A DNA stretch of 11,471 nucleotides from JAVKFF01 sp040226215 (GTDB lineage: Bacteria > Pseudomonadota > Alphaproteobacteria > DSM-16000 > Inquilinaceae), in contig JAVKFF010000180.1 of NCBI GenBank assembly GCA_040226215.1, positions 1 to 11,471 of the forward strand. The letters run 5' to 3'. Positions 1 through 6,420 of the stretch are shown here, piece after piece. The notes beneath the pieces are model-generated. The model was not told the DNA's origin. It saw only the letters and a program-made list of their open reading frames with translations, and searched no databases. Within the stretch, counting starts at the first letter, position 1. Each line of letters starts with the position of its first letter. The position numbers and the translations under genes were made by a program.

Positions 1-491
1 CCGTCGGCGGATCTTGCGATGGGCGTGGCGTGGACGAGATAGGGCATGCCGGCAAGCTCGACCGCCCGGCCGGCCAGGGCGAAGCCGGCGTCGCGCAGCT
101 CGCGGGCCAGTTCCCGGCCCAGCACCGCGCCGAGCGGCCGGCCCGGCAGCGGACCCAGCGCCCGCTCCGCCGCGGCGTTGGCCAGGCTGACCGTGAGTTC
201 GCCATCGACCGCGATCAGCGGGTCGTCGAGGGCGGAGAGCACCGCGCGCAGCTGCGCCTCCCGCGCCTCGCCGGGCAGGGTCTCGACCGGGTTGACCGCC
301 TCCACGCCCTTGATGGTGAGCAGGAACTGGCTCAGCGTCGCCAGCCTGGAGGGCGCGAGCTCGGGTACGTGGACGTGGATGTGGTGCGTCGTCACCTCCA
401 CCGTGCGCACGTCGAAGCCGAGCCGGGTGAAAACGGCGAGCACGTCCTGGGTCATGCCGACCCGGTTCTCGGTGATGATCTCCAGACGCAT
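1..491 (-). CDS. TyrR-like transcriptional regulator, N-terminal part (ACT-PAS), truncated by window edge
   Basis: Reading leftward from ATG at 491, 163 codons are open to the window edge, so only the sensory half is visible. It opens MRLEIITENRVGMTQDVLAVF, closely resembling the start of E. coli TyrR (MRLEVFCEDRLGLTRELL, from memory). Residues 1 to about 70 look like an ACT ligand-binding domain; residues from about 78 (AVLSALDDPLIAVDGEL) look like a PAS domain. In the TyrR/PhhR family these precede an AAA+ sigma-54-interaction domain and a helix-turn-helix, which here would lie left of base 1. Family members bind aromatic amino acids; the ligand here is unknown. The gene is divergent from mdeA, with 260 bp between starts. 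The ribosome site is weak (AGGA about 12 nt upstream). A dyad at 513-530 lies just upstream of its start, so autoregulation is plausible. Family assignment is confident; specificity is not. Confidence 0.85.
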   Translation of the reverse strand, partial: MRLEIITENRVGMTQDVLAVFTRLGFDVRTVEVTTHHIHVHVPELAPSRLATLSQFLLTIKGVEAVNPVETLPGEAREAQLRAVLSALDDPLIAVDGELTVSLANAAAERALGPLPGRPLGAVLGRELARELRDAGFALAGRAVELAGMPYLVHATPIARSAD

Positions 492-512
492 GGCGTCAGA
501 ATATCCTGACAA

Positions 513-530
513 CGTATGAAAAACCATACG
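513..530. promoter_or_regulatory. Predicted operator/UAS 1: perfect dyad CGTATG-N6-CATACG
   Basis: A perfect 6-bp inverted repeat with a 6-bp A-rich spacer, 18 bp in all. This is the geometry of TyrR boxes (TGTAAA-N6-TTTACA), with the key G and C retained at positions 2 and 17. The arms match the E. coli consensus at only 6 of 12 positions, so a diverged recognition sequence is assumed. The centre lies about 176 bp upstream of the predicted mdeA transcription start and 30 bp from the regulator's ATG. Binding by the adjacent TyrR-like protein is inferred. Confidence 0.65.
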
Positions 531-586
531 GAATTATGCGTTAACGATCAACCGCTTCCCAGAATGATGACGATCAGTCGTCGGAC

Positions 587-604
587 TGTAAGCCGTTTCA
601 TACG
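587..604. promoter_or_regulatory. Predicted operator/UAS 2: imperfect dyad TGTAAG-N6-CATACG
   Basis: Same 6-N6-6 layout as the dyad at 513-530. The left arm matches the TyrR consensus TGTAAA at 5 of 6. The right arm CATACG, plus the following GGA, is identical to the right arm of the other site. Read in reverse, it shares CGTATGAAA and 13 of 18 positions with site 1. Centre-to-centre distance is 74 bp, about seven helical turns, so both sites would face the same side of the DNA. The centre lies about 102 bp upstream of the predicted start, a usual enhancer distance for sigma-54 activators. Confidence 0.6.
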
Positions 605-670
605 GATCTGCGGGCGCCGGATGGACCGGGAATCCGTGGCATGCCGCGCCGCGCCGTCGTCCGCGCCGTC

Positions 671-686
671 CTGGCACGCCGCTTGC
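671..686 (+). promoter_or_regulatory. Sigma-54 (RpoN) -24/-12 promoter of mdeAB
   Basis: CTGGCACG-CCGC-TTGC matches the sigma-54 consensus YTGGCACG-N4-TTGC at every core position. The GG at 673-674 and GC at 685-686 are exactly 10 bp apart. It faces mdeA, and transcription is predicted to start near 698, leaving a leader of about 54 nt. Such promoters require an ATP-dependent enhancer-binding activator. The divergent TyrR-like gene and the two dyads at 513-530 and 587-604 provide the natural candidate and its sites. Confidence 0.85.
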
Positions 687-734
687 GTCGGATCGGCCGG
701 GTAGAAAGGCCGCCGAGCGCATCCGCCGCGGCCG

Positions 735-744
735 GAGAGGAAGG
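735..744 (+). promoter_or_regulatory. Ribosome binding site of mdeA
   Basis: The purine-rich GAGAGGAAGG ends 7 nt before ATG 752. It decides the start: the reading frame stays open upstream to an ATG at 641, but that codon lies before the predicted transcription start near 698, has no comparable ribosome site, and would add residues not seen in the family. Confidence 0.7.
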
Positions 745-751
745 ACCGACC

Positions 752-1987
752 ATGACACGACCGAACCCGGGTTTCGCGACCCGCGCGATCCACCACGCCT
801 ACGACCCGGCCGAGCACAAGGGGGCGCTGGTGCCGCCGGTCTACGGCTCCGCCACCTTCGCCTTCGACAGCGCGGAGCACGGGGCCGAGCTGTTCGGCGG
901 CCGCGCGCCCGGCTACATCTACACGCGCATCGCCAACCCGACGCTGGACCTGCTGGAGCAGCGGCTGGCCGCGCTTGAGGGTGGCGAGGCCGGGCTCGCC
1001 ACCAGTTCCGGCATGGGCGCCATCACCTCGGTCTTCTGGACCCTGGTCCGGCCGGGCGACGAGATCATCGTCGACAAGACCCTCTATGGCTGCACCTTCG
1101 CCTTCTTCCAGCACGGCCTCGCCCGCTTCGGCGTGACGGTGACCCATGTGGACCTGACGGTGCCCGCCAACCTGGAATGCGCGATCAGCGGGCGTACCAG
1201 GGTGGTCTATTTCGAGACCCCGGCGAACCCGAACATGCGCGTGGTCGACATCGCCCGGGTATCGGAGATCGCCCGGGCGCACGGCGCGGCCGTGGTCGTC
1301 GACAACACCTATGCCACGCCCTATCTGCAGCGCCCGCTGGCCCATGGCGCGGACATCGTCGTGCACTCCGCGACGAAGTATCTCGGCGGCCATGGCGACC
1401 TGACCGCCGGCGCGGTGATCGGCAGCCGCGAGGCGATCCAGGAGATCCGCCTGGTCGGGCTCAAGGACATGACCGGCGCGGTGCTGTCGCCGCACGATGC
1501 CGGGCTCGTCCTGCGCGGGCTGAAGACGCTGGAACTGCGCATGGAGCGGCACTGCGACAATGCCGAGCGGGTGGCCCGCTGGCTGGATACGCGGCCCGAG
1601 GTCGTCTCGGTCGGCTATCCGGGCCTCGAGGGCAATCCCGGTCACGCCGTCGCCAGCCGCCAGATGGCGCGCTTCGGCGGCATGATCTGCTTCGAGCTGG
1701 CGGGCGGCCTGGCATCGGGCCGACAGCTGATGAACGGGCTCGACCTCATCACCCGCGCGGTCAGCCTGGGCGATGCGGAGTCGCTCATCCAGCACCCGGC
1801 CTCGATGACCCATTCGACCTACAGCGCCGAGGAGCGGGCGACCTACGGCATTTCCGACGGCCTGGTGCGGCTGTCGGTCGGCCTGGAGACGGTCGAGGAC
1901 ATCCTCGCCGACCTCGAGCAGGGCTTCGCCCGGCTCGGCGCCAACCAGGACGGCCAGGTGCTTTCGGCGGCTGCCGCCAGCGCCTAG
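752..1987 (+). CDS. mdeA: L-methionine gamma-lyase (PLP enzyme)
   Basis: A 411-residue cytosolic enzyme of the Cys/Met-metabolism PLP family (fold type I). It is expected to split L-methionine into methanethiol, ammonia and 2-oxobutyrate. It aligns nearly throughout with Pseudomonas putida MdeA (398 aa), starting PGFATRAIHHAYDP and ending near LVRLSVGLE. With an offset of two, the known functional residues are all present: Tyr57/Arg59 (phosphate contact from the neighbouring subunit), Tyr112, Cys114 in TLYGCTFAF, the PLP lysine Lys209 in SATKYLGGHGD, Lys238-Asp239-Met240, and Arg373 for the substrate carboxylate. The active-site cysteine (116 in P. putida) separates gamma-lyases from most cystathionine synthases and lyases, so this is the preferred call. 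About 13 extra C-terminal residues are non-conserved. It is the first gene of an operon with mdeB, behind a sigma-54 promoter. O-acetylhomoserine or cystathionine activity cannot be fully excluded. Confidence 0.92.
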   Translation: MTRPNPGFATRAIHHAYDPAEHKGALVPPVYGSATFAFDSAEHGAELFGGRAPGYIYTRIANPTLDLLEQRLAALEGGEAGLATSSGMGAITSVFWTLVRPGDEIIVDKTLYGCTFAFFQHGLARFGVTVTHVDLTVPANLECAISGRTRVVYFETPANPNMRVVDIARVSEIARAHGAAVVVDNTYATPYLQRPLAHGADIVVHSATKYLGGHGDLTAGAVIGSREAIQEIRLVGLKDMTGAVLSPHDAGLVLRGLKTLELRMERHCDNAERVARWLDTRPEVVSVGYPGLEGNPGHAVASRQMARFGGMICFELAGGLASGRQLMNGLDLITRAVSLGDAESLIQHPASMTHSTYSAEERATYGISDGLVRLSVGLETVEDILADLEQGFARLGANQDGQVLSAAAASA

Positions 1988-1990
1988 ACT

Positions 1991-2008
1991 GCGGGGCCGC
2001 AACCCCGC
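1991..2008 (+). other. Small intercistronic hairpin between mdeA and mdeB
   Basis: GCGGGG and CCCCGC form a perfect 6-bp all-G/C stem around the loop CCGCAA, starting 3 nt after the mdeA stop. There is no T-run, so it is unlikely to terminate transcription. It could slow 3' decay of the mdeA message and thus set the MdeA:MdeB ratio; that role is inferred. Confidence 0.4.
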
Positions 2009-2014
2009 CCCGCC

Positions 2015-2024
2015 AGGAAAGAGG
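2015..2024 (+). promoter_or_regulatory. Ribosome binding site fixing the GTG start of mdeB
   Basis: AGGAAAGAGG lies 8 nt upstream of GTG 2033. The in-frame ATG at 2042 would be 17 nt away, too far for good pairing. ATG 2025 is out of frame. Confidence 0.65.
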
Positions 2025-2032
2025 ATGCCCCG

Positions 2033-4456
2033 GTGACCACCATGCTCGAGCAGGACGATCCCCTCGCGGCGGAGGGCGGCGCGCTGCCGCCCGGCCCGCT
2101 CGACTCGGCGGAACTGGCGGAGCTGGCGGCGATCGAGGACAAGGTCCGCTGGCTGGCGACCTGGACCATCCACCACGCCAACCATGTCCGGCCGAACCGC
2201 GACGGCATCAAGGTGGGCGGGCACCAGGCCTCATCGGCCTCGGTCGTGGCGATCATGACGGCGCTCTATTTCCGCGTGCTGCGGCCGCAGGACCGGGTGG
2301 CGGTGAAGCCGCATGCGAGCCCGGTGCTGCACGCCATCGAGTATCTCTTCGGCCGGCAGTCGCTGGACCGGCTCAAGGCCTTCCGCGGCTTCGGCGGGGC
2401 ACAGTCCTATCCCTCGCGCACCAAGGACGGCGACTTCGTCGATTTCTCCACCGGCTCGGTCGGCCTCGGCGCGGCGGTCACCAACTTCGCCGCGCTGACC
2501 CAGGACTATCTGCAGATGAAGGGCCTGGCCGCCGACCGCCCCAGGGGCCGCATGGTGGCGCTGGTCGGCGATGCGGAACTCGACGAGGGCAATGTCTACG
2601 AGGCCCTGCTCGACACCTGGAAGCACGACATCCGCAACGTCTGGTGGGTGATCGACTACAACCGCCAGAGCCTGGACGGCATGGTCAACGAGGAGCTGTT
2701 CCGCCTGATCGGCCGCTTCTTCCGGGCGGTCGGCTGGAACGTGGTGACGGTGAAGTACGGCCGCCGCCAGGTGGAGACCTTCGCAAGGCCGGGCGGCCAG
2801 GGGCTGAAGCACTGGATCAACGCCTGTCCCAACGACCTCTACTCGGCCCTGGCGTTCGAGGGCGGGGCGGCCTGGCGGCGCCAGATCGCGGCCGACCGGC
2901 CGCAGGATGCGACACTCCACGCCCTGCTCGACAGCCTGGACGACGCGGCGCTGCACGCCGTGATGACCAATCTGGGCGGTCACTGCCTGGAGGCGCTGGC
3001 CCACGCCTTCGAGGGCGTCACCGACGACCGCCCGACCTGCTTCATCTGCTACACCATCAAGGGCCATGGCCTGCCGCTGGCCGGCCACAAGGACAACCAT
3101 GCGGGGCTGATGAACCCGCAGCAGATGGCGGCATTTCGCCAGGCCAAGGGCATCGCCGAGGGTGCCGAGTGGGACCGCCATGCCGGCCTCGCCATCGATC
3201 CTGGCCGCTTCGACGCGGCGATCGCCCGGGCGCCCTTCTACGACGGCCGGCTGCGCCGGGCCTCGGCCACGCCGGTCGCGGTGCCCGACACGCTGCCGGC
3301 GGTCGCCTTCGCCGGGAAGGGATCGACGCAGGAGGCCTTCGGCCGGATCCTCAACGAGATCGGCAAATCGGACCTGGCACTGGCGGACCGCATCGTCACC
3401 ACCTCGCCCGACGTCACGGTGTCGACCAATCTGGGCGGCTGGGTGAACCAGCGCGGCCTGTTCGGCCGGTCGGCGCGCGACGACCTGTTCCGCGCCCGCA
3501 AGGTGCCCTCGGCCCAGAAATGGCAGCGCGCACCCACGGGCCAGCATGTCGAGCTCGGCATCGCGGAGAACAATCTGTTCCTCAACCTGGCGGCGCTTGG
3601 CCTGGCGCACGACCTGTTCGGCGAGCGGCTGATCCCCATCGGCACGCTCTACGACCCGTTCATCGCGCGCGGCCTGGATGCGCTGAACTATGCCTGCTAC
3701 CAGGACGCCCGCTTCATCGTGGTGGCGACGCCGTCCGGCATCTCCCTGGCGCCGGAGGGCGGCGCGCACCAGTCCATCGCCACGCCGATGATCGGCATGG
3801 GCCAGCCCGGGCTGACCAGTTTCGAGCCGGCCTTCGCCGACGAGGTGGCGGCGATCCTGCACTGGGGCTTCGGCCACCTGCAGGCACCGGACGGCGGGGC
3901 GATCTACCTGCGCCTGTCGACCCGGCCCATCACCCAGGTCGAGCGGCGGATGGACCCGGACCTCGCCGGACAGGTAATCAATGGCGGCTACTGGCTGGTG
4001 CCGCCGGAACCCGGCGCGGACATGGCCATCGTCGCCGCCGGCGCCATGCTGCCCGAGGCGATGGCCGCCTTCGATCGGCTGCTCGACGATCATCCGGGCG
4101 CCGGCCTGCTCGTGGTCACGTCGACCGACCGGCTCTACAACGACTGGCAGCATCTCGAACGGGCACGGCTGGACGACGGCCCGGGCGACATGGAGGACGT
4201 GCGAGACCGAAGCCGCATGGCGCATGTCGAGGACCTGCTGGAGCCGCTCGCGGGCGGCGCCCGCATGGTCACCGTGCTCGACGGACACCCGGCGGCGCTC
4301 GCCTGGCTGGGGGCGGTGCGCGGCCACGCCGTGGCGCCGCTCGGCGTCAACACCTTCGGCCAGTCGGGCGACAGCATCGATCTCTACCGGTCCTATCAGA
4401 TCGACGAGGCGGCCATTCTGGCGGCCGCCCGGCGGTTCGGCCGGCCCGGCGATTGA
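2033..4456 (+). CDS. mdeB: 2-Oxobutyrate (2-oxoacid) dehydrogenase E1 component, homodimeric AceE type
   Basis: An 807-residue thiamine-diphosphate enzyme resembling E. coli AceE (887 aa), the homodimeric pyruvate dehydrogenase E1. In P. putida the gene after mdeA, mdeB, encodes such an E1 homologue linked to 2-oxobutyrate; this has the same order. Visible features: Gly179-Asp180-Ala181 with Asn210 (the ThDP/Mg motif, 30 residues apart as in AceE); candidate active-site histidines His64 (GGHQASS) and His94 (KPHASP); a His-rich IKGHGLPLAGHKDNHAG segment; and Glu512 in ELGIAENN, the expected cofactor-activating glutamate. The ThDP motif reads GDA rather than GDG. The N-terminus is about 45 residues shorter than AceE, lacking the part that docks E2. 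No E2 or E3 gene lies here, so those would come from a housekeeping complex. It follows mdeA by 45 nt and would give propionyl-CoA from the lyase product. Pyruvate may also be a substrate. Confidence 0.85.
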   Translation: MTTMLEQDDPLAAEGGALPPGPLDSAELAELAAIEDKVRWLATWTIHHANHVRPNRDGIKVGGHQASSASVVAIMTALYFRVLRPQDRVAVKPHASPVLHAIEYLFGRQSLDRLKAFRGFGGAQSYPSRTKDGDFVDFSTGSVGLGAAVTNFAALTQDYLQMKGLAADRPRGRMVALVGDAELDEGNVYEALLDTWKHDIRNVWWVIDYNRQSLDGMVNEELFRLIGRFFRAVGWNVVTVKYGRRQVETFARPGGQGLKHWINACPNDLYSALAFEGGAAWRRQIAADRPQDATLHALLDSLDDAALHAVMTNLGGHCLEALAHAFEGVTDDRPTCFICYTIKGHGLPLAGHKDNHAGLMNPQQMAAFRQAKGIAEGAEWDRHAGLAIDPGRFDAAIARAPFYDGRLRRASATPVAVPDTLPAVAFAGKGSTQEAFGRILNEIGKSDLALADRIVTTSPDVTVSTNLGGWVNQRGLFGRSARDDLFRARKVPSAQKWQRAPTGQHVELGIAENNLFLNLAALGLAHDLFGERLIPIGTLYDPFIARGLDALNYACYQDARFIVVATPSGISLAPEGGAHQSIATPMIGMGQPGLTSFEPAFADEVAAILHWGFGHLQAPDGGAIYLRLSTRPITQVERRMDPDLAGQVINGGYWLVPPEPGADMAIVAAGAMLPEAMAAFDRLLDDHPGAGLLVVTSTDRLYNDWQHLERARLDDGPGDMEDVRDRSRMAHVEDLLEPLAGGARMVTVLDGHPAALAWLGAVRGHAVAPLGVNTFGQSGDSIDLYRSYQIDEAAILAAARRFGRPGD

Positions 4457-4624
4457 CACCGACATATTTATCTAAGCACGCATATTAAACCCCTGGACGG
4501 CCTTGCGGGCGGCGCAATGCTGCAGCGCAAAATGCCAGCCCTTGGCCCCCTTCACACAGGCGGTCCGGGGGAATAAGTAAAGGCGCGTTGTAATAATAGA
4601 ACCGACATTGAAGGAGCAACCGAG

Positions 4625-4834
4625 ATGGCCGACATCACTGTCACCATGAACCCCACCCGGGGAGCGTTCGGCCGACTGATCGACCGCGTTCGCGCCGACA
4701 TCACCCGTCGTCGCGACTACACCCGCACCATGAACGAGCTGCAGCGCATGGACACGCGTCAGATGAACGACCTCGGCATCAGCCGGGCCGATTTCGACGC
4801 CATCGCCCGCGGCACATTCGTCGACCGCCGCTAA
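4625..4834 (+). CDS. DUF1127 (YjiS-like) small protein
   Basis: A 69-residue basic protein. Residues about 24-60 (DITRRRDYTRTMNELQRMDTRQMNDLGISRADF, in part) fit the DUF1127 pattern: an Arg-rich helix, then an (L/M)D.RQ(L/M)(N/K)D(L/I)G(I/L)SR.D. signature. The signature reads MDTRQMNDLGISRADF. The family is common in alpha- and gammaproteobacteria; some alphaproteobacterial members are RNA-binding stress-related proteins. No signal peptide or membrane segment is seen. AAGGAG at 4611-4616, 8 nt ahead of the ATG, supports the start. The upstream 168 bp is more A/T-rich than its surroundings, as expected for an own promoter, but I could not fit a clear -35/-10 pair. It is followed by an intrinsic terminator at 5070-5106 and is probably monocistronic. 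Its role is unknown. Confidence 0.88.
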   Translation: MADITVTMNPTRGAFGRLIDRVRADITRRRDYTRTMNELQRMDTRQMNDLGISRADFDAIARGTFVDRR

Positions 4835-5069
4835 GGCGTCGCCTTCTCGCCGGACGACGTCCAGGGCCGGGGCCCGTCCCCGCCCGGCCGCCCGGCGACC
4901 GAGTTTCCAGCCCGAACCAGGGCAGGCGGATCGACTTCCCGGCATTCACGGACTCCCCGTGGGTGCCGGCTGATCGCCCCCCGTCCCGTCTCCTCCTCCT
5001 CCGATTGTCGGGACCGGAGGCGGGCGATCGCCGCGGTCGATCCGCCCACCCCCGCGAACAAGCGGGACG
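4835..5069 (+). other. Gene-free structured stretch after the DUF1127 gene (long 3' UTR or possible sRNA)
   Basis: This forms most of a 409-bp gap (4835-5243). I see no reading frame with a ribosome site or recognisable protein; the open frames crossing it, on both strands, are low-complexity Arg/Pro/Gly-rich translations typical of high-G+C noncoding DNA. It contains a good hairpin at 4939-4969 and a palindromic patch around 5024-5045 (GGCGATCGCC), and leads straight into the terminator at 5070-5106. It is either an unusually long 3' untranslated region or a small RNA ending at that terminator. No promoter is evident. Confidence 0.35.
4939..4969 (+). other. RNA hairpin
   Basis: CCGGCATTCACGG pairs with CCGTGGGTGCCGG across the 5-nt loop ACTCC. 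This gives a 13-bp stem in which only two central positions are T.G wobbles. The two near-symmetric arms are unlikely to be chance even at this G+C content, but no T-run follows, so it is not by itself a terminator. Confidence 0.5.
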
Positions 5070-5106
5070 AACGGCTGCCGGATTCCCCCCATCCGGCAGC
5101 CGTTTT
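5070..5106 (+). terminator. Rho-independent terminator
   Basis: AACGGCTGCCGGAT and ATCCGGCAGCCGTT form a perfect 14-bp stem around the 7-nt loop TCCCCCC, followed by a T-run (TTTT at 5103-5106, partly within the stem). It serves rightward transcription from the DUF1127 gene and insulates the downstream dehydrogenase operon. On the opposite strand the leading AA gives only a very weak T-run, so it is mainly one-directional. Confidence 0.85.
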
Positions 5107-5227
5107 CGTGCGCGCCTCGGCAAGGCCCGTCCCGCCGCTCCGTGGCCGGCGCCCGCTTCGGACTTGCCCCGCGCGGCTGGCTCCGCCACCCTCCTCCACG
5201 CCGACGGGAAGCCCGGCGGTACTGGGC

Positions 5228-5235
5228 AGGAAAGG
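5228..5235 (+). promoter_or_regulatory. Ribosome binding site fixing the GTG start of the alcohol dehydrogenase
   Basis: AGGAAAGG lies 8 nt before GTG 5244. The in-frame upstream ATG 5142 has no such site, and the 34 residues it would add are Arg/Pro-rich and unlike the family. Confidence 0.6.
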
Positions 5236-5243
5236 CGGGAACG

Positions 5244-6395
5244 GTGCCAGAGGGGCGAACCGGCGATCCATCACCGACCATCGGCATCGGCACGGCCGCC
5301 GGTCTCGGCGTCGAACTCGCCAAACGGCTGGGCCGGCCGGGCCGCTGCCTGCTGGTGCTCGATGCCGGCATCGCCGGCCTGCCCGAGATCGGCGCCCTGC
5401 ACCTGGCACTGGCCGAGCCGGGCCACGATGTCGAAACCTGGAGCGGCTTCTCCGCCAACCCCCTTGCCAGCGAGATCGACGCCGGCCTGGCCCTGGCCCG
5501 GCTGACCCCGCCGGACGCGGTGATCGGTGTCGGCGGCGGCAGCGCGCTCGACGTCGCCAAGCTGGTCGCCGCACTGGCCGGAAGCGCGCTCGCCACGCTC
5601 GAGATCGCCGAGGCCGCCCGGCCGCTGCCGGCCCGCCGTCCCCTCCTCGCCCTCCTGCCGACAACCGCGGGCACCGGGTCGGAGGCAACCTCCACCGCCG
5701 TCTTCAGCGACGCCGCGCACACCAAGCGCTGGGCCTGGGGCGAGGCCCTCAGGCCGGACCTGGCTATCCTCGACGCGGCGCTGACGCGCAGCCTGCCACC
5801 ATGGCTCACCGCCGCCACCGGCCTCGACGCCTTCGTCCACGCGCTGGAGGCGGCGACCAACGCCAAGGCCACAGGGGCGAGCCGGGCCGCCGCCGACCGG
5901 GCGCTGGCCGTGATCCCCGACGCCCTTCCGGCGGTCATCGCCAGTCCCGGCGACCTGGAAGCCCGCGAGGCCCTGCTGGTCGCCGCCCACGACGCCGGTC
6001 GGGCGATCGACATCGCCGGCACCGCCATGGCGCACGCCATCGGCCACGCGCTCGCCGGCCTCATTCCGGTCCACCATGGCCGCGCCGTGGCACTGGGCCT
6101 GGCGGCCGCCCTGCCCTGGATCGCCGAGGGCGCGCCCGAGGCCCACGCCCGTGCCGCCCGTGTCGCCGGCTGGGGGCGCGGGACGCAATCCCTGGTCCAC
6201 GGCTTCCGTGACCTGGCGATGGCCAGCGGCCTGGCTCTCGGTCTCGATGCGGCGGAGCGCGCGGCGGTTTCGCCCGAGGCGCTGAGCCGGATGCTAGCCC
6301 GGTCGGAGAATGCGCCAATGGTGGCGGCGACCAGGCGTCAGGCGACGCCGGCCGACCTCACCGCTATCGCCGAGGCGGTCTGCGCCTATCCATGA
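5244..6395 (+). CDS. Iron-containing (group III) alcohol dehydrogenase
   Basis: A 383-residue NAD(P)-dependent dehydrogenase of the Fe-ADH fold; full family length is about 380. The N-terminal Rossmann-like part carries GVGGGSALDVAK (residues 95-106, the GGGS nucleotide loop) and LPTTAGTGSEATSTAV (138-153), both hallmarks of the family. The C-terminal helical domain carries the metal ligands expected by comparison with E. coli FucO: Asp195 and His199 in GLDAFVHALE, then His264 and His278 in AHAIGHALAGLIPVHHG, with FucO's 14-residue spacing. An intact metal site implies an active enzyme on a small alcohol, aldehyde or hydroxy acid; the substrate cannot be read. The GTG start follows AGGAAAGG. 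The gene is co-directional with the enolase-superfamily gene 25 bp downstream, and the two are probably an operon, which hints at sugar-acid or hydroxy-acid catabolism. Maleylacetate reductase is related, but nothing else here points to aromatic ring cleavage via that route. Confidence 0.88.
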   Translation: MPEGRTGDPSPTIGIGTAAGLGVELAKRLGRPGRCLLVLDAGIAGLPEIGALHLALAEPGHDVETWSGFSANPLASEIDAGLALARLTPPDAVIGVGGGSALDVAKLVAALAGSALATLEIAEAARPLPARRPLLALLPTTAGTGSEATSTAVFSDAAHTKRWAWGEALRPDLAILDAALTRSLPPWLTAATGLDAFVHALEAATNAKATGASRAAADRALAVIPDALPAVIASPGDLEAREALLVAAHDAGRAIDIAGTAMAHAIGHALAGLIPVHHGRAVALGLAAALPWIAEGAPEAHARAARVAGWGRGTQSLVHGFRDLAMASGLALGLDAAERAAVSPEALSRMLARSENAPMVAATRRQATPADLTAIAEAVCAYP

Positions 6396-6420
6396 GCCCT
6401 CGGAAGGTATACCCGCACCC

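Noticed and set aside
547..557. IHF-like site ATCAA-N4-TT between the two dyads
   Set aside because: Core matches, but both flanking consensus positions differ, and it lies between the dyads rather than between them and the promoter, so I do not call it.
533..561. Sigma-70 promoter for the TyrR-like gene (CATAAT at 538-533, minus strand)
   Set aside because: The -10-like hexamer is good and its start would fall within the 513-530 dyad, but no acceptable -35 lies at 16-18 bp.
641..751. N-terminal extension of mdeA from ATG 641
   Set aside because: The codon precedes the predicted sigma-54 transcription start near 698, lacks a ribosome site, and adds Arg/Ala-rich residues absent from the family; ATG 752 has a strong ribosome site.
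2231..4465. Long minus-strand open frame (744 codons) opposite mdeB
   Set aside because: Low-complexity Arg/Gly/Ala-rich antisense translation typical of high-G+C genes; no family resemblance. The same applies to other long frames opposite mdeA, the dehydrogenase, kynU, kynA and the cyclase.
4453..4488. TTGACA overlapping the mdeB stop with TATTAA downstream as a promoter for the DUF1127 gene
   Set aside because: Spacing between the hexamers is 24 bp, too long for a sigma-70 type promoter.
4503..4530. TTGCG...CGCAA stem after mdeB as an operon terminator
   Set aside because: Only five base pairs with a large loop and just a few A's, no T-run; not convincing.
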